Assembly: GCA_964036045.1 (NCBI GenBank)
Contig: OZ038392.1
Location: 39,780,806-39,844,805, forward strand
DNA: 64,000 bases
Source: Eutreptiella sp. 'Long Island Sound 2002'
Lineage: Eukaryota > Euglenozoa > Euglenophyceae > Eutreptiales > Eutreptiaceae
Reading direction: 5' to 3'
Shown here: positions 23,201 through 33,381 of the stretch, one piece after another
Layout: each line of letters opens with the position of its first letter
How positions within the stretch are numbered: position 1 is the first letter of the stretch
Position numbers and translations under genes: made by a program
The notes under the pieces: generated by a model
What the model was told of the DNA's origin: nothing
The model's database searches: none
Seen by the model: only the letters and a program-made list of their open reading frames with translations

Positions 23201-25693
23201 GCCTCCCTGCCTTGTCCGTGCTGACCTGTCTGCCTGGGTGTCTGCCTGGTGGTCTGTTCGCTTATGCATGCAGGCATGCATGGCGGGCTTGGGCACAGCC
23301 GTCTGCCCCCTCGGCAGCCTGCGAGCTTCAATGTAGGTTTCCAATCCCAACCCAAACCTTCTCTTGCTTCCACCCTCCCTACCTGTTCCCCTCCTTGCCC
23401 CCCTTCCCTCACCTTCCCTCCCACCCTCCCACCCCCCCCACGTGCCTCTGCCTGGTATGCTGCTCTGCCTCCATGTCGTCGTCGCTTGCCTGCCCCCATG
23501 CCTGATATTCAGTAAACTTGAGGAAAAGAATTTTTGGTGCGGAAAGTACCGAAGTTCACGTTTCATCACAGGAGCGGGTAGATCTCGACGATGAGAAGCT
23601 CCAGCTTCTCTGCCCAACTCATTGCAATGCGGATACGGCTGTGGATGTGGATGTCGTGGATGTGGATGAGGAAGCAGAGAAGGAGAATCGGAAGCGCCCC
23701 CGAAGCAATTCTCCTCCTGCTGCCTCTTTTCATGCTGCTGCTTCGCCTGTCAAACCAAAGCAGGTGTGCTCCTGGGACGCTCCTTTATCGTCTAATTCTG
23801 TTTACTTAGTCTTTCATTTAGGTTCATTAAGAGCACATCCCAAGGTGGCGGTTGCGATCCAACCGATGAAGGTCATTGATCAACTGCTGTCCGTTAACGA
23901 CCAGGTGCTGATAGCCGTCAGCGGATTTCATTGGTGGACCACCGACCGCCGGCGATGGACTGCAACCTGCGGTCAGTCCAGCAGCCAATGCATGCACAGG
24001 GTTTGCATGAATGACACTCACTTCTGTGCCTGAAGCGACCAGGAACTTCTGAGGGGGGAGGGGCCTCTGCTGTATGACGATGTGAAGCCTTGTCAAGGTG
24101 CCTGGCGGCATCTTCTGCCGCTTTGCATCAGCCAGTTTGGTAGCGCATAGGACTTTAGGTGTAGTGGTTCCTCTGCCATCTTGTTGGCTACAGCGAAAGG
24201 CGCCAATTACATGTCACTGAAGAGCTTTTTTCTTTGACTGTTGCTTTGCGCTTCTGCTTTGTGCCTGACGGTACCGGTCGTGCACACGTATCAGCATCCC
24301 GTAGCGGGGCAGGCAAGGGAACCCCCAGACGCCGGGGGGTGGGAAGAATGCGCACCCGTGTCCATGACCCAATTTTGTGAGTTTTTTTGTCACCCAAAAA
24401 TGAGGAGGCTGCTATGTAGACTCCTCCTCATTTTCAGGACCCGGATATGGCAGGGATTGTGTATGACTCGAGCTCTGACTCTGGCTCCAGCAGCGATTGA
24501 TACTACAAGCCTGTCCCTGACCCCTTTTGCTGGGGTTGGTGTTCTAGGATTAGTGTTAGGGTCCAGGGTTGCTAGGGCTTTACGCTAAACCCTAACCTGA
24601 ACCTCAACCCCAACTCAAGTAAAGCCCCCTTCCTTCTACCCATTCCAACCCCCTGACCCCCCCCCCCTCCCGCCCCTGGGACAGCTTCTGGTTGCCCTCC
24701 CCCCGCCCCCGGAACACAGAGCGGTTTTGGATGCAAAAAGAAAAGCAATGTGCTGGACTCCGTCACACAGAAGTGTGGAGAGTTGTCATCCGACGGCGAA
24801 CTTCTGTTGGTTAACTGCTGATTGCCATCAGCCACCTGCCGACCACCGCTGGTTGACTGCCGAACTGGCGGTCTTTTACAGAAAGCAGACAAGGAAATTG
24901 GGGGGACAGACGCAGGGCGGATGAAGCCCTGGAGTTGAATCCCCCCACCCACCCCTTGAGGGTTTGGAGTTTACGTGCAGATTTCAGCTGGTTTTAGTGA
25001 AGAACGCCCATCCCAATGATGCATCCACCCTGTACACCCGCCTATGCTTGTGCCCATGCACACCCCATATACTGACCCCCGTCAGGCCCATGCCTATCTC
25101 CGTGGCTACGCTGTGCTTAGCTCCATGCAGCCAGCTGGACCACCAACTCAAAAAGGGCTCAATTAACGGGACCCCCCAAACCCAACCCCTGAATTTCCGT
25201 GGTCTCAATGGAGAGTGGGGGGGGGGGGGGGGGGCAACCGGGACGCTGCCTACCCTCGCACATTTCTGCCGTGCAATGTCTGTAGGACTGCGTAATGGCC
25301 GGCAACGGCCGGAAACGTTCTTGCATCATCCCATCACCGCCTCCTTCTCCGAAGCCAAAGCTTTGCACGCCCCCCGATGCCCCTGCAAGTGCTCTTCCCA
25401 AGGCCTCGGAGGCCCCATCGGCACCAGTGGCCCCTCCATGCGACAAAGTCTGCGCGCAACCCAGCTCTGGCCCCCTGCCCGGCTCCACAACCGTCGCACT
25501 TGAGGCGGCAGTTGCACAAATTCTACGGCGCAAAACGTATTTGTCGTTGGAGGATTTGTTGGACGAGGTCAAGGGGTCGGTGCCGCCCGTGCCGCCGATG
25601 GAAATGGACGCGCTCGTGAGGCTGATGGGGGCGTGGCACGACCGCAACGTCGTGTTTTACGACGAGGAGCACCGCGTTGTGTACCCTCTGTAA
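20293..25693 (+). CDS. Extended PHD (ePHD, zf-HC5HC2H) zinc-finger protein, five-exon model
   Basis: Proposed exons are 20293-20469, 20805-20967, 22488-22591, 23572-23763 and 25286-25693, with consistent phases (0,1,0,0), 347 residues in all. Read together they rebuild an ePHD: CHFCG (exon 1), WAHENCANW and DCAHCGRQ (exon 2), GASVRCDFG...GCVRCYHFPCA (exon 3), LLCPTHC (exon 4). This gives the ordered C-x2-C / H-x2-C / C-x2-C / C...C / H-x2-C / C-x2-H zinc ligands of that family. ePHD modules occur in chromatin readers that bind DNA or histone tails, so a nuclear role is likely. Exon 4 continues as an acidic, basic then proline-rich linker. Exon 5 is proline-rich and ends in a possible winged helix. 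Alternative: a small exon 20525-20608 containing YDLCLECW could be inserted in phase between exons 1 and 2. Linkage of exon 5 is less sure than exons 1-4. Confidence 0.72.
22636..23154. mobile_element. Possible small mobile element in an ePHD-gene intron
   Basis: The intron holds two related hairpin-like blocks, CGCCTGTGTCTAAGC... at 22641 and CGCCCTTGTCCAAGCAACAC at 23072. It ends with the inverted copy GTTGCTTGGACAAGT next to a 14-base G run at 23142. The block CGCCCTTGTCCAAGC also forms the ends of the inverted-repeat element at 61091-61655, so the two probably belong to one family. The left boundary here is uncertain. Confidence 0.4.
25286..25693 (+). CDS. Terminal exon with proline-rich linker and winged-helix-like C terminus
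   Basis: 135 codons following a TGTCTGTAG acceptor. The first in-frame ATG is at 25295. The N-terminal 70 residues are Pro/Ala/Ser-rich with basic patches (NGRKRSC, SPKPKL). The last 65 residues, starting ALEAAVAQILRRKTYLSLED and ending NVVFYDEEHRVVYPL, look like a helix-helix-hairpin winged-helix fold, loosely like the C-terminal domain of MCM3-type proteins. The phase fits the preceding ePHD exon. It could instead be a separate short gene if translation starts at 25295. Confidence 0.55.
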   Translation, partial: DCVMAGNGRKRSCIIPSPPPSPKPKLCTPPDAPASALPKASEAPSAPVAPPCDKVCAQPSSGPLPGSTTVALEAAVAQILRRKTYLSLEDLLDEVKGSVPPVPPMEMDALVRLMGAWHDRNVVFYDEEHRVVYPL

Positions 25694-25867
25694 CGCCTTT
25701 TGGCCTCTCTGGGATTTTGAGTGACATGCGTACCTTCCTTGTCTCAGAAATATTCAACCGTTCAGAAAGACCACAATTGATACTTTGAAGACCGTGGGTT
25801 CACGTACTGGCCCAGTGTATATATAGTCTTTTGTTGGTCGGTCGACGATGCCGCAGGAGAAGCGGAA

Positions 25868-26311
25868 TCAGGATTTCGCTGTGCTACTGCCCCACCGGCA
25901 GAGCATTTCGGGGCGCGAGCACCATGGCGTGCGCCCAGCGAATGGTCGCGTGGTCCGGCAGAGGGCGAGTAGGATAGACAGCTCTTCGGGGTAGTCAATA
26001 GTTGCTTTCTCGTGCAGCACCATGGGCCCAGGGTAAGACGCGGGGTGGAGGCAGTGGATCCGAGAGAGCTGCCTGGGGCTGCAGTCCTGCCCTGGAGGGA
26101 GGCGTGCGGCTGAGGCTGCCCCCGCCTCCAGCCGCGTGTACAAGAAATAGTCTGTGTGGATTTTCAGCTCGTGGTAGTCGGCAGGGCTCGGCATTGCGTC
26201 CCTGTAGCTGCTGCCCCTCTCCGGATTTCTGGTCTGGCTGGGCCGATATGAAGTTGGCTTGAATTTCTCCAAACCCTCCGCATTTGCATAACCGACAGAA
26301 ACTTGGGGCAT
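25868..26311 (-). CDS. Uncharacterised protein or exon, convergent with the ePHD gene
   Basis: A minus-strand ORF of 147 residues from an ATG at 26311, in a longer open frame to 26341 that includes a possible CCCTCCAG acceptor. The sequence is not low-complexity: it has a Tyr/Pro-rich start (FKPTSYRPSQTRNPE), then DYHELKIHTDYFLYTRLEA and a hydrophobic YPEELSILLALCRTT segment. It would end 175 bp from the oppositely oriented ePHD stop codon, a normal convergent arrangement. I do not recognise the family. The overlapping ORFs in other frames have odder composition, so this is the best candidate, but it could be chance. Confidence 0.3.
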   Translation of the reverse strand: MPQVSVGYANAEGLEKFKPTSYRPSQTRNPERGSSYRDAMPSPADYHELKIHTDYFLYTRLEAGAASAARLPPGQDCSPRQLSRIHCLHPASYPGPMVLHEKATIDYPEELSILLALCRTTRPFAGRTPWCSRPEMLCRWGSSTAKS

Positions 26312-26404
26312 TTTCAGCGCCTTGCGTACCCTGGAGGGCAAGGCATTGCCGTTGTGGAAAAAGCTGCCTGCCCACTGTTTTGCATGCTGACCATCAGCAT
26401 ATGT

Positions 26405-26512
26405 ATATGTGTATAAATGGCATAAGTGGCCACCCCCCCCTTTTCACTTGTGGAGGACTTGGTGGCCTGTCCGGACACCCTCGTGGCCTCTTGTGCCATA
26501 TAAATATATATG
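26405..26512. mobile_element. Short foldback element with AT-rich outer ends
   Basis: The left arm (26405-26433, ending ATGGCATAAGTGGCCAC) and right arm (26483-26512, beginning GTGGCCTCTTGTGCCAT) are imperfect inverted repeats. The outer side of each is AT-alternating and the left arm runs into a C run on its inner side. The same arm sequence (ATATATGGCAYAA...GCGAC then C run) recurs at 62628-62664 and, inverted, at 63212-63240. Confidence 0.55.
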
Positions 26513-26751
26513 GTATATGCCAACCATGCCCCCCTCCCTCGTCAACCCCCTCGGCACAGCGCTTTGCCCCAGTAAGGGCATGAGTAGGGGCCCAAGTAGG
26601 TTGGGGGATGAACTTGCAACACAATTGAAGGACATAGGGTTAGAGTCGCCAACCATTCACTGCAACAGAGCAAAGTGATGGGGTCGCTGATGAGGTGGCC
26701 CCTAAAGGACGTGTGGTTGGGCAGGGCAACCTGACCCAGGGGGACAGAGCA

Positions 26752-26875
26752 TCACCACACACTCTGCACACTGCATGCTGCGCATTTTGTCCATGGCATA
26801 ATGTGCAGTTTACATCATGCGCACTTTGAACACGAAGCACTGCCCCACCATGTACACTACACACTGCAGTGGGTG
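26752..26875. repeat. Third block of degenerate TGCACAC-type repeat
   Basis: Imperfect CTGCACACTGCATG units with the same character as the 9.2-10.4 kb blocks. Confidence 0.65.
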
Positions 26876-26962
26876 GCCACAGGGTACGAGCACCATGAGG
26901 CTTCTGGGGGCAACACATGCAGTCAAACAGGTTTGAAAGGTAGGCAAACAGCAAAGTAACAT

Positions 26963-27090
26963 CTTGTGTGTGTTTACTGCTGCTTGCTGCTGCTGCTGCT
27001 GCTTGCTGCTTGTTGCCAAAAGAAGTAACTCCGCCCTGCACCCTCGAAGGGGTTGTAACAACATCGGTTTCACCAGCTTAGTGACCCCAG
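26963..27090. repeat. Isolated diverged fragment of the 45-51 kb repeat family
   Basis: A TGCTGCTTGC microsatellite is followed by sequence that parallels the family's GTAGGTCCACCCT, GGGTTATAAAACC and TTCCACCAGCTCGGTGACCC blocks, here as GGGGTTGTAAC and TTTCACCAGCTTAGTGACCC. It is about 20-30% diverged by eye. Confidence 0.65.
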
Positions 27091-28004
27091 TCCTAACAAA
27101 TAAAGAGTGTCGAAAACATGTGTCACAAGTGGTTTTTGATTGCTTGGGTGCTTCCTTTGCCTTGAAACCTCCACTTGTAAGGGTCCCTGATTCAATGGAA
27201 ATGCTCCCCCACCCTTTCTTGACTCCTATATCACCCAAACACCCAAAACACCCAAACACCCAATGCACACTCTGTAGCAGTATGGCAATTCTTACTGGAT
27301 GTGGTTGTGGTTGTGGTTGTGGACACCACAACCCTCAACAAATGGGAAAGCGCAAGATGCACTCCCTTATCTTCATGCTCATGTCAAAGGCATGACCCCA
27401 AGCACATGCTTATGAAAGAGTACCCTCTCTGTTTGCACTCTGAGCGTATAATCCTTGCACCCCCCACCACCACCAATGGCAAAGGAGTTAAGTTTTCGGT
27501 TTCCAAATCTATCTTTGTATTACTACATCCCTCTCCCCTTTTTTCTAGCGTACAACAAGCAAGCAACAATCAGCAAACATGCCCCAAACCTGCTGTGCAA
27601 ATATTTGAAACAGCACGTTTCTGTTCTGGCTACAATTTGGTGTATTTTGTTCTACAATATGTGGCCTAACCAGAACTCAATGATGGCAGCCCAGGGGCGT
27701 GGCCACCAAGTTGGGAGGTGCACATATTGTCAATGGGAGGTCAAGTCATTCAGGGTGGATTTGTTGCATTTGATGTGTAGAAGCCATTCTCAAAGTGTCT
27801 TGTGTCAAGGATTTGTAATGACCCTGTGCCTCTAAGACCTTGCCCGAAGTGTGCTGCCAAGCCAGTAGCAGGCCATGCTATTCCCAAGTGTGCCGCCAAA
27901 CATGTAGCACAGTTCTCTTCGCAGCTTGATCCAATGCCTGTGGGGGTGTAGTGCGCACTGTGCGCGCGCTGTGCACAAAGTTAAGACAAGACCATGCCCA
28001 AGGT
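27091..28004. other. Intergenic DNA, no gene seen
   Basis: Contains a short (GTGGTT)n run at 27301-27325 and (CACCCAAA)n at 27233-27265. No coding signal. Confidence 0.35.
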
Positions 28005-28217
28005 AAGAGCTCATATCTAGAAGAGCTGAAAATGGAGGCTCACAATGACGACGTGAGTTTGGGTACTAATACCCAGGAGGACCATTTGCTGCTCCTCCAA
28101 GAATTTTTCACTGTCTGCCGGGAAATTCATCTCTGTCTAAAACGCGAGGAATGTGAGTTCATGAAAGAAGAGATGGAATGCCTTGGCTTCGATGTGGGAT
28201 ACGGGTGGTGGCAATAG
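28005..28217 (+). pseudogene. Ty3/gypsy-type reverse transcriptase fragment
   Basis: An open stretch whose last 45 codons read EDHLLLLQEFFTVCREIHL, then KREECEFMKEEMECLGFDVG. This matches the segment just after the catalytic motif of LTR-retrotransposon reverse transcriptases: H-x2-L...F, then K-x-CEF...E.LG. The catalytic Asp-Asp motif, integrase and protease are absent, and the ORF begins in non-homologous sequence. It is therefore a small relic. The surrounding 28-34 kb is rich in other repeats. Confidence 0.6.
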
Positions 28218-29030
28218 GTAGGTATGTATCTTCGGGTGCTCAGGGTGCCTCCTTTGACATTGCAGGAAGAAGGAAGAAGGGGCGACCGCCCCTCCAACTG
28301 CCCTAGGTTGTGGGGGTATAGTATGGTCTATATAGGCTAGAATTGCTATTTGCCCATAAAATCCCCAATTTCTCCCTATAAAATTCACAATGTGCGTGCG
28401 CTCTGCACACGTTGTGCATGTTGTGTGTGGACTGTGTACAAACGCCCCCTGTCCAACATGTGCAACAATTCAAATTGGTGTAGTCTTGTGATAACAAATT
28501 CCATGTGAGTTGTTGATGATGGGGCACCCTAGTAATGTCATCTCGTGCCAATTACATGTCTTGTTTATGTATTCTTCCTGTGCACTTGCACCCCCCCCCC
28601 CCCTCCCCTTGTGGGAGGGAACCGTTAATTGGGTGTGGTTCCATTGGGGCCGGGGGGGGGGGGGGCTATTGCGCACTAGGGGGCAGATTTCGGGGGGGGG
28701 GTATGTCTAGCATGTGGCAGCTGGCTTATGGGATCAAGGCCCTTGGGCACATTTGAAACACGATCCTCGCAAGGGCTGTGCCGAAATCTTTTTGTTGGAC
28801 TCGTAGATAAGGTTTGCTCCAAAGCTAGGGCATGTGGAGACCTAGTGTGCCGGAGTATCAATCTATCATCATCATGAGGGCTTGGTGTTGGGCATAACAG
28901 CACAAATAGTAGCAGAATAGAAGTAGGAACGAGTAGCAAGAATGGCAAGAGCAAGCGTAGCGCAACAAAGCCCCAAACAGCTGCCAATTGCCTCACCAAG
29001 ACTGAGGGAAAACTTCTCTTTTTCCTCTGG

Positions 29031-29130
29031 GGCGCAGTTAGCGCAGTGCACGCGCAGGACAACTATTTGGGCGTGTGGCCGTACTAGAGACCCATACTTT
29101 GTGATACTAGGGGGGCATCATTGTTGTTTG
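29031..29130 (+). repeat. Interspersed repeat with tRNA-like head, copy 1
   Basis: Begins GCGCAGTTAGCGCAGTGCA, which resembles the A-box and GCGC D-stem of a tRNA. It continues through AACTATTTGGGCGT to ACCCATACTTTGTGATACTA. Copies 2 and 3 are at 34130-34233 and 61892-61965. Confidence 0.7.
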
Positions 29131-32100
29131 AGGCTAGGTTTTGAGATACTTCTTCCACGTTGGGGATATGGCATTTTTGGATTTTCACCTAGTTTCACCC
29201 ATTTCTACCCTTTTTCGCACTTTTTTGCTCATTTCCGCCACATCCACTCTTTCCTAGATTGATTTCTCCCCACCATGGGACCTCGAGAAGGTAGAGGTGA
29301 CATATCCATGTTGTGTTCCCCCCATCATGGTGACCCCGAGCAAGCACGGCTGATGTTGGACCTCAGTATCATGATCAAGGCCGAGGGACAATCCAGCATC
29401 CCCTCCAAGTGTTGTACCACTTCCAAGTACTATAATCGAAGGTGACCTCACGGGCTTGATCAATGCCAAGGATCCTTCGTGCTCGCCAAGACGTACCATG
29501 CCGTCATCCCAAAACGGTCCGCAGCGGGGCTATGCTAGACGGCCATACCCAGCACCCCCAGGTCCATCCTCCCACCCCCATTCGGGGAAGATGGACCACC
29601 TCCCGCCCCCACTCAAGGAGGTCTCCCAGGGTCTACAGTGGGACATGCTCCTGAGGAAGGGGTGACATAAGAGCGTTTGGAAGGGGTGTGGTTGGGGACT
29701 CTTCAAGGCGAACCTAGTCTAAAAAGGTAGCGTGCAGTGCGCGCGTAGTGCGCAGTGCAAGGGCTCCCCCTCTGATTTTTGTTGTAGGGCACATTAGGAA
29801 AGGTGGCCTGATGATGGTCCACTATTGGCACCTTGCACCAGATTATGCCCCAAGGACCATGATGGACCTGTTGGTATCAACGTGGCCCATGTTACACTAG
29901 TGGGTGAACCGTTTGGTCAAAGGGTTGTCAATGTGATTGTCGGCCGCATACTCCCATCGCGCAGCGGTCCACTTGTTGATCTGTTCAAAATGTGCTCTAG
30001 ATTGGGTGAGTGGAGGATACATGGTAATGGTGCATTTGTAAAATGTGTGTACCGTTGGGATGTGCAAAGGGCTTTGCACAAATGGCGCAGTGGTTGGCCA
30101 AAATCCTAGCATATAAGTGCCAAAAATATTTTTGGCACATACAAACCTTAGGGGTAGGCCAACGGCCAACGGCCAATGGCGCTTTGCCCCATTCATCCAT
30201 TTTGCCACCACAAGGCCCACCAAAAATTTTCTGGGTATGGACACCACTGCGGCCTACAACAGGCAAAAATGTGTGTCGTTGTCCAGGCCAATGAATTAGA
30301 CCGCTCCAACTTTGATGTTTTGTCACATAGAAGCACGAAGGGAGCAATGTGGGGGGGCGGGGGGGGGAGGGTATAACCCTTTGCATCAATGTAGATTGTA
30401 GGGCAAATGAAAAGATACTGGCCTCAAGATAGGGTGGTGCACATTCAGAGGACAAGGAGGAGGTTGGCGATGCAGCATTGCATGGCAAAGCAACCGTGAT
30501 CCGCGTCAGGACTCGTGCAACGGGGACGCAGTTCAACGTGCCAATGCTAGTGCTGATCCCATTGAAGTAGAAACAGTGCTCCGCCACTACATTGATGTCT
30601 TTTTAGAGCAGGTTGCCTATTGCAACATGTTGACACGTCCGATGGGTGTTATTGCGATGACGACTTTGACATATTTGAGGAGATGGAAGGGCACGTCAGT
30701 AGCATGACAGCACCCTCTTTGAGATACACAACACAAGTGCAACACAAGATAGTCCGGACCGACAATGGTCCTGCCCGTCACACCACCGGGACCACTATGT
30801 CTCAAAAGGTTTGGGGGGGGGGGTCACATACAAGGACTGGGCCCGGTAGTGGGAGTATTAGTGCACCGGGCATCTTTTTTTTACCATTCCCCAGCTGTGC
30901 TTGTTTTTGCCCCCCCCCCCCCCTCTCACCAATCTGGAGTACCTTCTTGTAGTGTCTAAGAATTTGGCCCATCCTTTGCACCCAGTTTATGATGATGGCA
31001 AGGGTGGTGGTTGGAAGTGGTGGGAATGACATTTTCTGTTGTTGAATTCTCATATTTCGGCTTATGCAACGTGCTTTGCATGGAAGGTTTGTGGTCTAGT
31101 GCGGTCCACTTGGGGGACTTCCCGAGGTGGGGATAAACTTGGGGCTAGAGATAGGATACTTAATACAAAGGTAGCGCGCCGGGCAAACATTCCCGCATAG
31201 GTGGCCCCCAATTGCATCGCAACGCCCTGTGTTGCACTACCGACACAGCTCAATTTTGCTAGGGGAAAATCTTGCCACCTTCCTTAAAGAAATTACCCCC
31301 CACAAAACCCCTTGTATTCATGAGTCCTAGAAGATTCTACTCAGCTTGGCTTTTTTTTAAAACTATTTTTAGCACTTTGCCATGGTGTTTTCTCTGCACT
31401 CTCAGGACCCTAGACAAGACGCTTTTGATGCTTTTCTTTTAGATGGGGTCCACAGCAAGTGGATGACACGGAGCTAGCACCCTCTAACTTCTGTTCACGG
31501 AAAGGAGGAATAAATCGGCCAAAAATGGGACTCATGTCGGTTCAAAATGGTCTTTGTGGTAGTTGTACCAACACACTGTCTAGTACCCAAACATGGTGTT
31601 GGCCCAGTCGGTGCCCGTCTGTCTCACTTGCTCATCCAAATCATTGCACTAGTCCCAACGCTACCTCGGCCCCTTCTCTCAACATAACCTTGTGAAACCC
31701 CAGGAGACAATCGGGCACAGACCATCATATCACACAGAGCTGCATGCCGAAATATTTGGCCTCAAATGTTAGCCTTAAAGCACATGGAGCACCCAATGTC
31801 CCTGTCACGATTCTAAAACTGCCCATTGATGTTGCACCCCTTGACCCATGCGAGGGAGGGAAAATGAGCAGGTAATTTGCACACATGCAAACGGCTGTAA
31901 TTGTATTGAAATAGTGTGGGGCTGTGGGTACCAATCCCAGCAGAAACGAATCCCTTGCTCCCCTTGAAGTTTGCTGTGAATACAAATGCTGAATACAAAT
32001 GCTGCAGACCGACGGGACAAATCTCAAGAGTGGAAATCAGGCTTCCATGTATACCATATAAGCTTGTACTCATACAGCCATGCAGCCTAAAGACAACAGC

Positions 32101-32248
32101 AACATGTAACACACCTGGCCTCTGATGTGACAAATTGCAGGTGGCACGAGCTGACCACCAAAAGGGTGAAACATGCACATGGTTCCATATCACCACCGGA
32201 CCTCAGACAGGGCGGTTGCACCGTAGCATTGGGAGGGCACAAGGACGG

Positions 32249-32281
32249 GTATATATATATATATTTATATATATATATATA
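32249..32281. repeat. (TA)n microsatellite
   Basis: Alternating TA interrupted once by TTTA. Confidence 0.95.
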
Positions 32282-32760
32282 GCGCTAACTCACATTGCAT
32301 GTCTTGGCAATGTGCCGTGCCCTACACAGAGCACTCCTACGGAGAATACGGACATGCCTCCTCCGCATGCCTACTAGCGCCCCCTTCTATGCATCCTTTG
32401 GAAATCTCGCAACCAGACTCGGGGCGAAATTCGGCATGACATATGGCTGCAGCATGACGTTAGGCTTGATGTCCTGCATGGCGGCGACTGTGAGCTTTGC
32501 ACTGATATCGGTACAGTCCACAAGGCGGTTGTCAGAAGGGCACGCTTGATACAGTTCGTCCAAGTCGCGGATGGCACTCACATGTCGGCCTCAAAGGGGA
32601 CACCACCAGTTACGGTGTAGTACATTGTGACATTGATGGTCCCATGCTGCCCACCATCACATTTGATAGCTGTATATGCAAGGCTAGAGTGACCCCGGTG
32701 CCACAGCTCACACGTCACCACATATTGCTGGAATGATACAATTTGTGGTTCTCACCAAGG

Positions 32761-33381
32761 TACCCCCCCCCCCCCGTGTCCAAGAACCACCTTGCGCAAG
32801 AACCAACCCCTGGTTCCGCGGTCGAATTCTCGCATCACTTTTTTTACCAGGGTAGTGGGTTTTTCATGTTTCTGGTGGATGTAGGACAGCGATTCAGGTG
32901 TGCAGGACATCATTTCATGTGTGTTACTACGGGTCCCCCCATCAGGGGGGACCCTATCAGTCACTCACAGGCGCACATACCCCTTAAACCCCTCCCCCCT
33001 GCTCTCGACCCCTTCCCCCAAGGGGCAGCACAGACAGGAATTCAGGATGGTGTATCACAGGAAGAAGGGTTTCACGTCTCAGCCAGTTGAACAGTAGATC
33101 ATCCCATGCACGTTGGAAGGCACACTACAGCCCAGTCAGCTGAGATTCACTCCTTTGGTGTTCATTTGTCAACGTGGTTAACTGTGGGAAAGGAGAGGGC
33201 ACGCATGTCCCGGCGCAATGCGCCGGAAAATTTTTTTTCCGCGGTACGGGGTTGCCCACGGCTGTGCGCAAGAACCAACCCCTGGTTCCGCGGTCGAATT
33301 TAGGGGGAAAAGTGTGCGCAAGAACCGACCCTTGGTTCCGCGGTCAAACATTGCCGGTTCTTGGACACGGGGGGGGGGGTA
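32761..33381. mobile_element. Inverted-repeat element whose ends contain C/G homopolymers
   Basis: The left end is TA, thirteen C, then GTGTCCAAGAACC (to 32788). The right end is the exact reverse complement, GGTTCTTGGACAC then eleven G and TA (33356-33381). About 620 bp lie within these ends. Inside are three direct copies of GCGCAAGAACC..CCC.TGGTTCCGCGGTC (32794, 33266, 33316), each nearly palindromic around the AACC/GGTT core. There is also a short coding remnant, RMVYHRKKGF (about 33046-33075), shared with the element at 61091-61655. No transposase is present, so it is non-autonomous. Confidence 0.68.

Larger units (their letters stand above)
28218..32760. other. Repeat-rich region with decayed elements, no intact gene seen
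   Basis: Features include C/G homopolymers at about 28589, 28651, 28692, 30354, 30810 and 30910, an AT microsatellite at 32249-32281, and one SINE-like copy at 29031-29130. 30620-30810 reads as a + strand ORF with KIVRTDNGPARHTTG, faintly like the Asp-Asn-Gly block of retroviral-type integrases, but this is not secure. Pairs such as GCGCGCCGGGCA near 31176 and 61831 show further shared repeat fragments. Confidence 0.5.
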
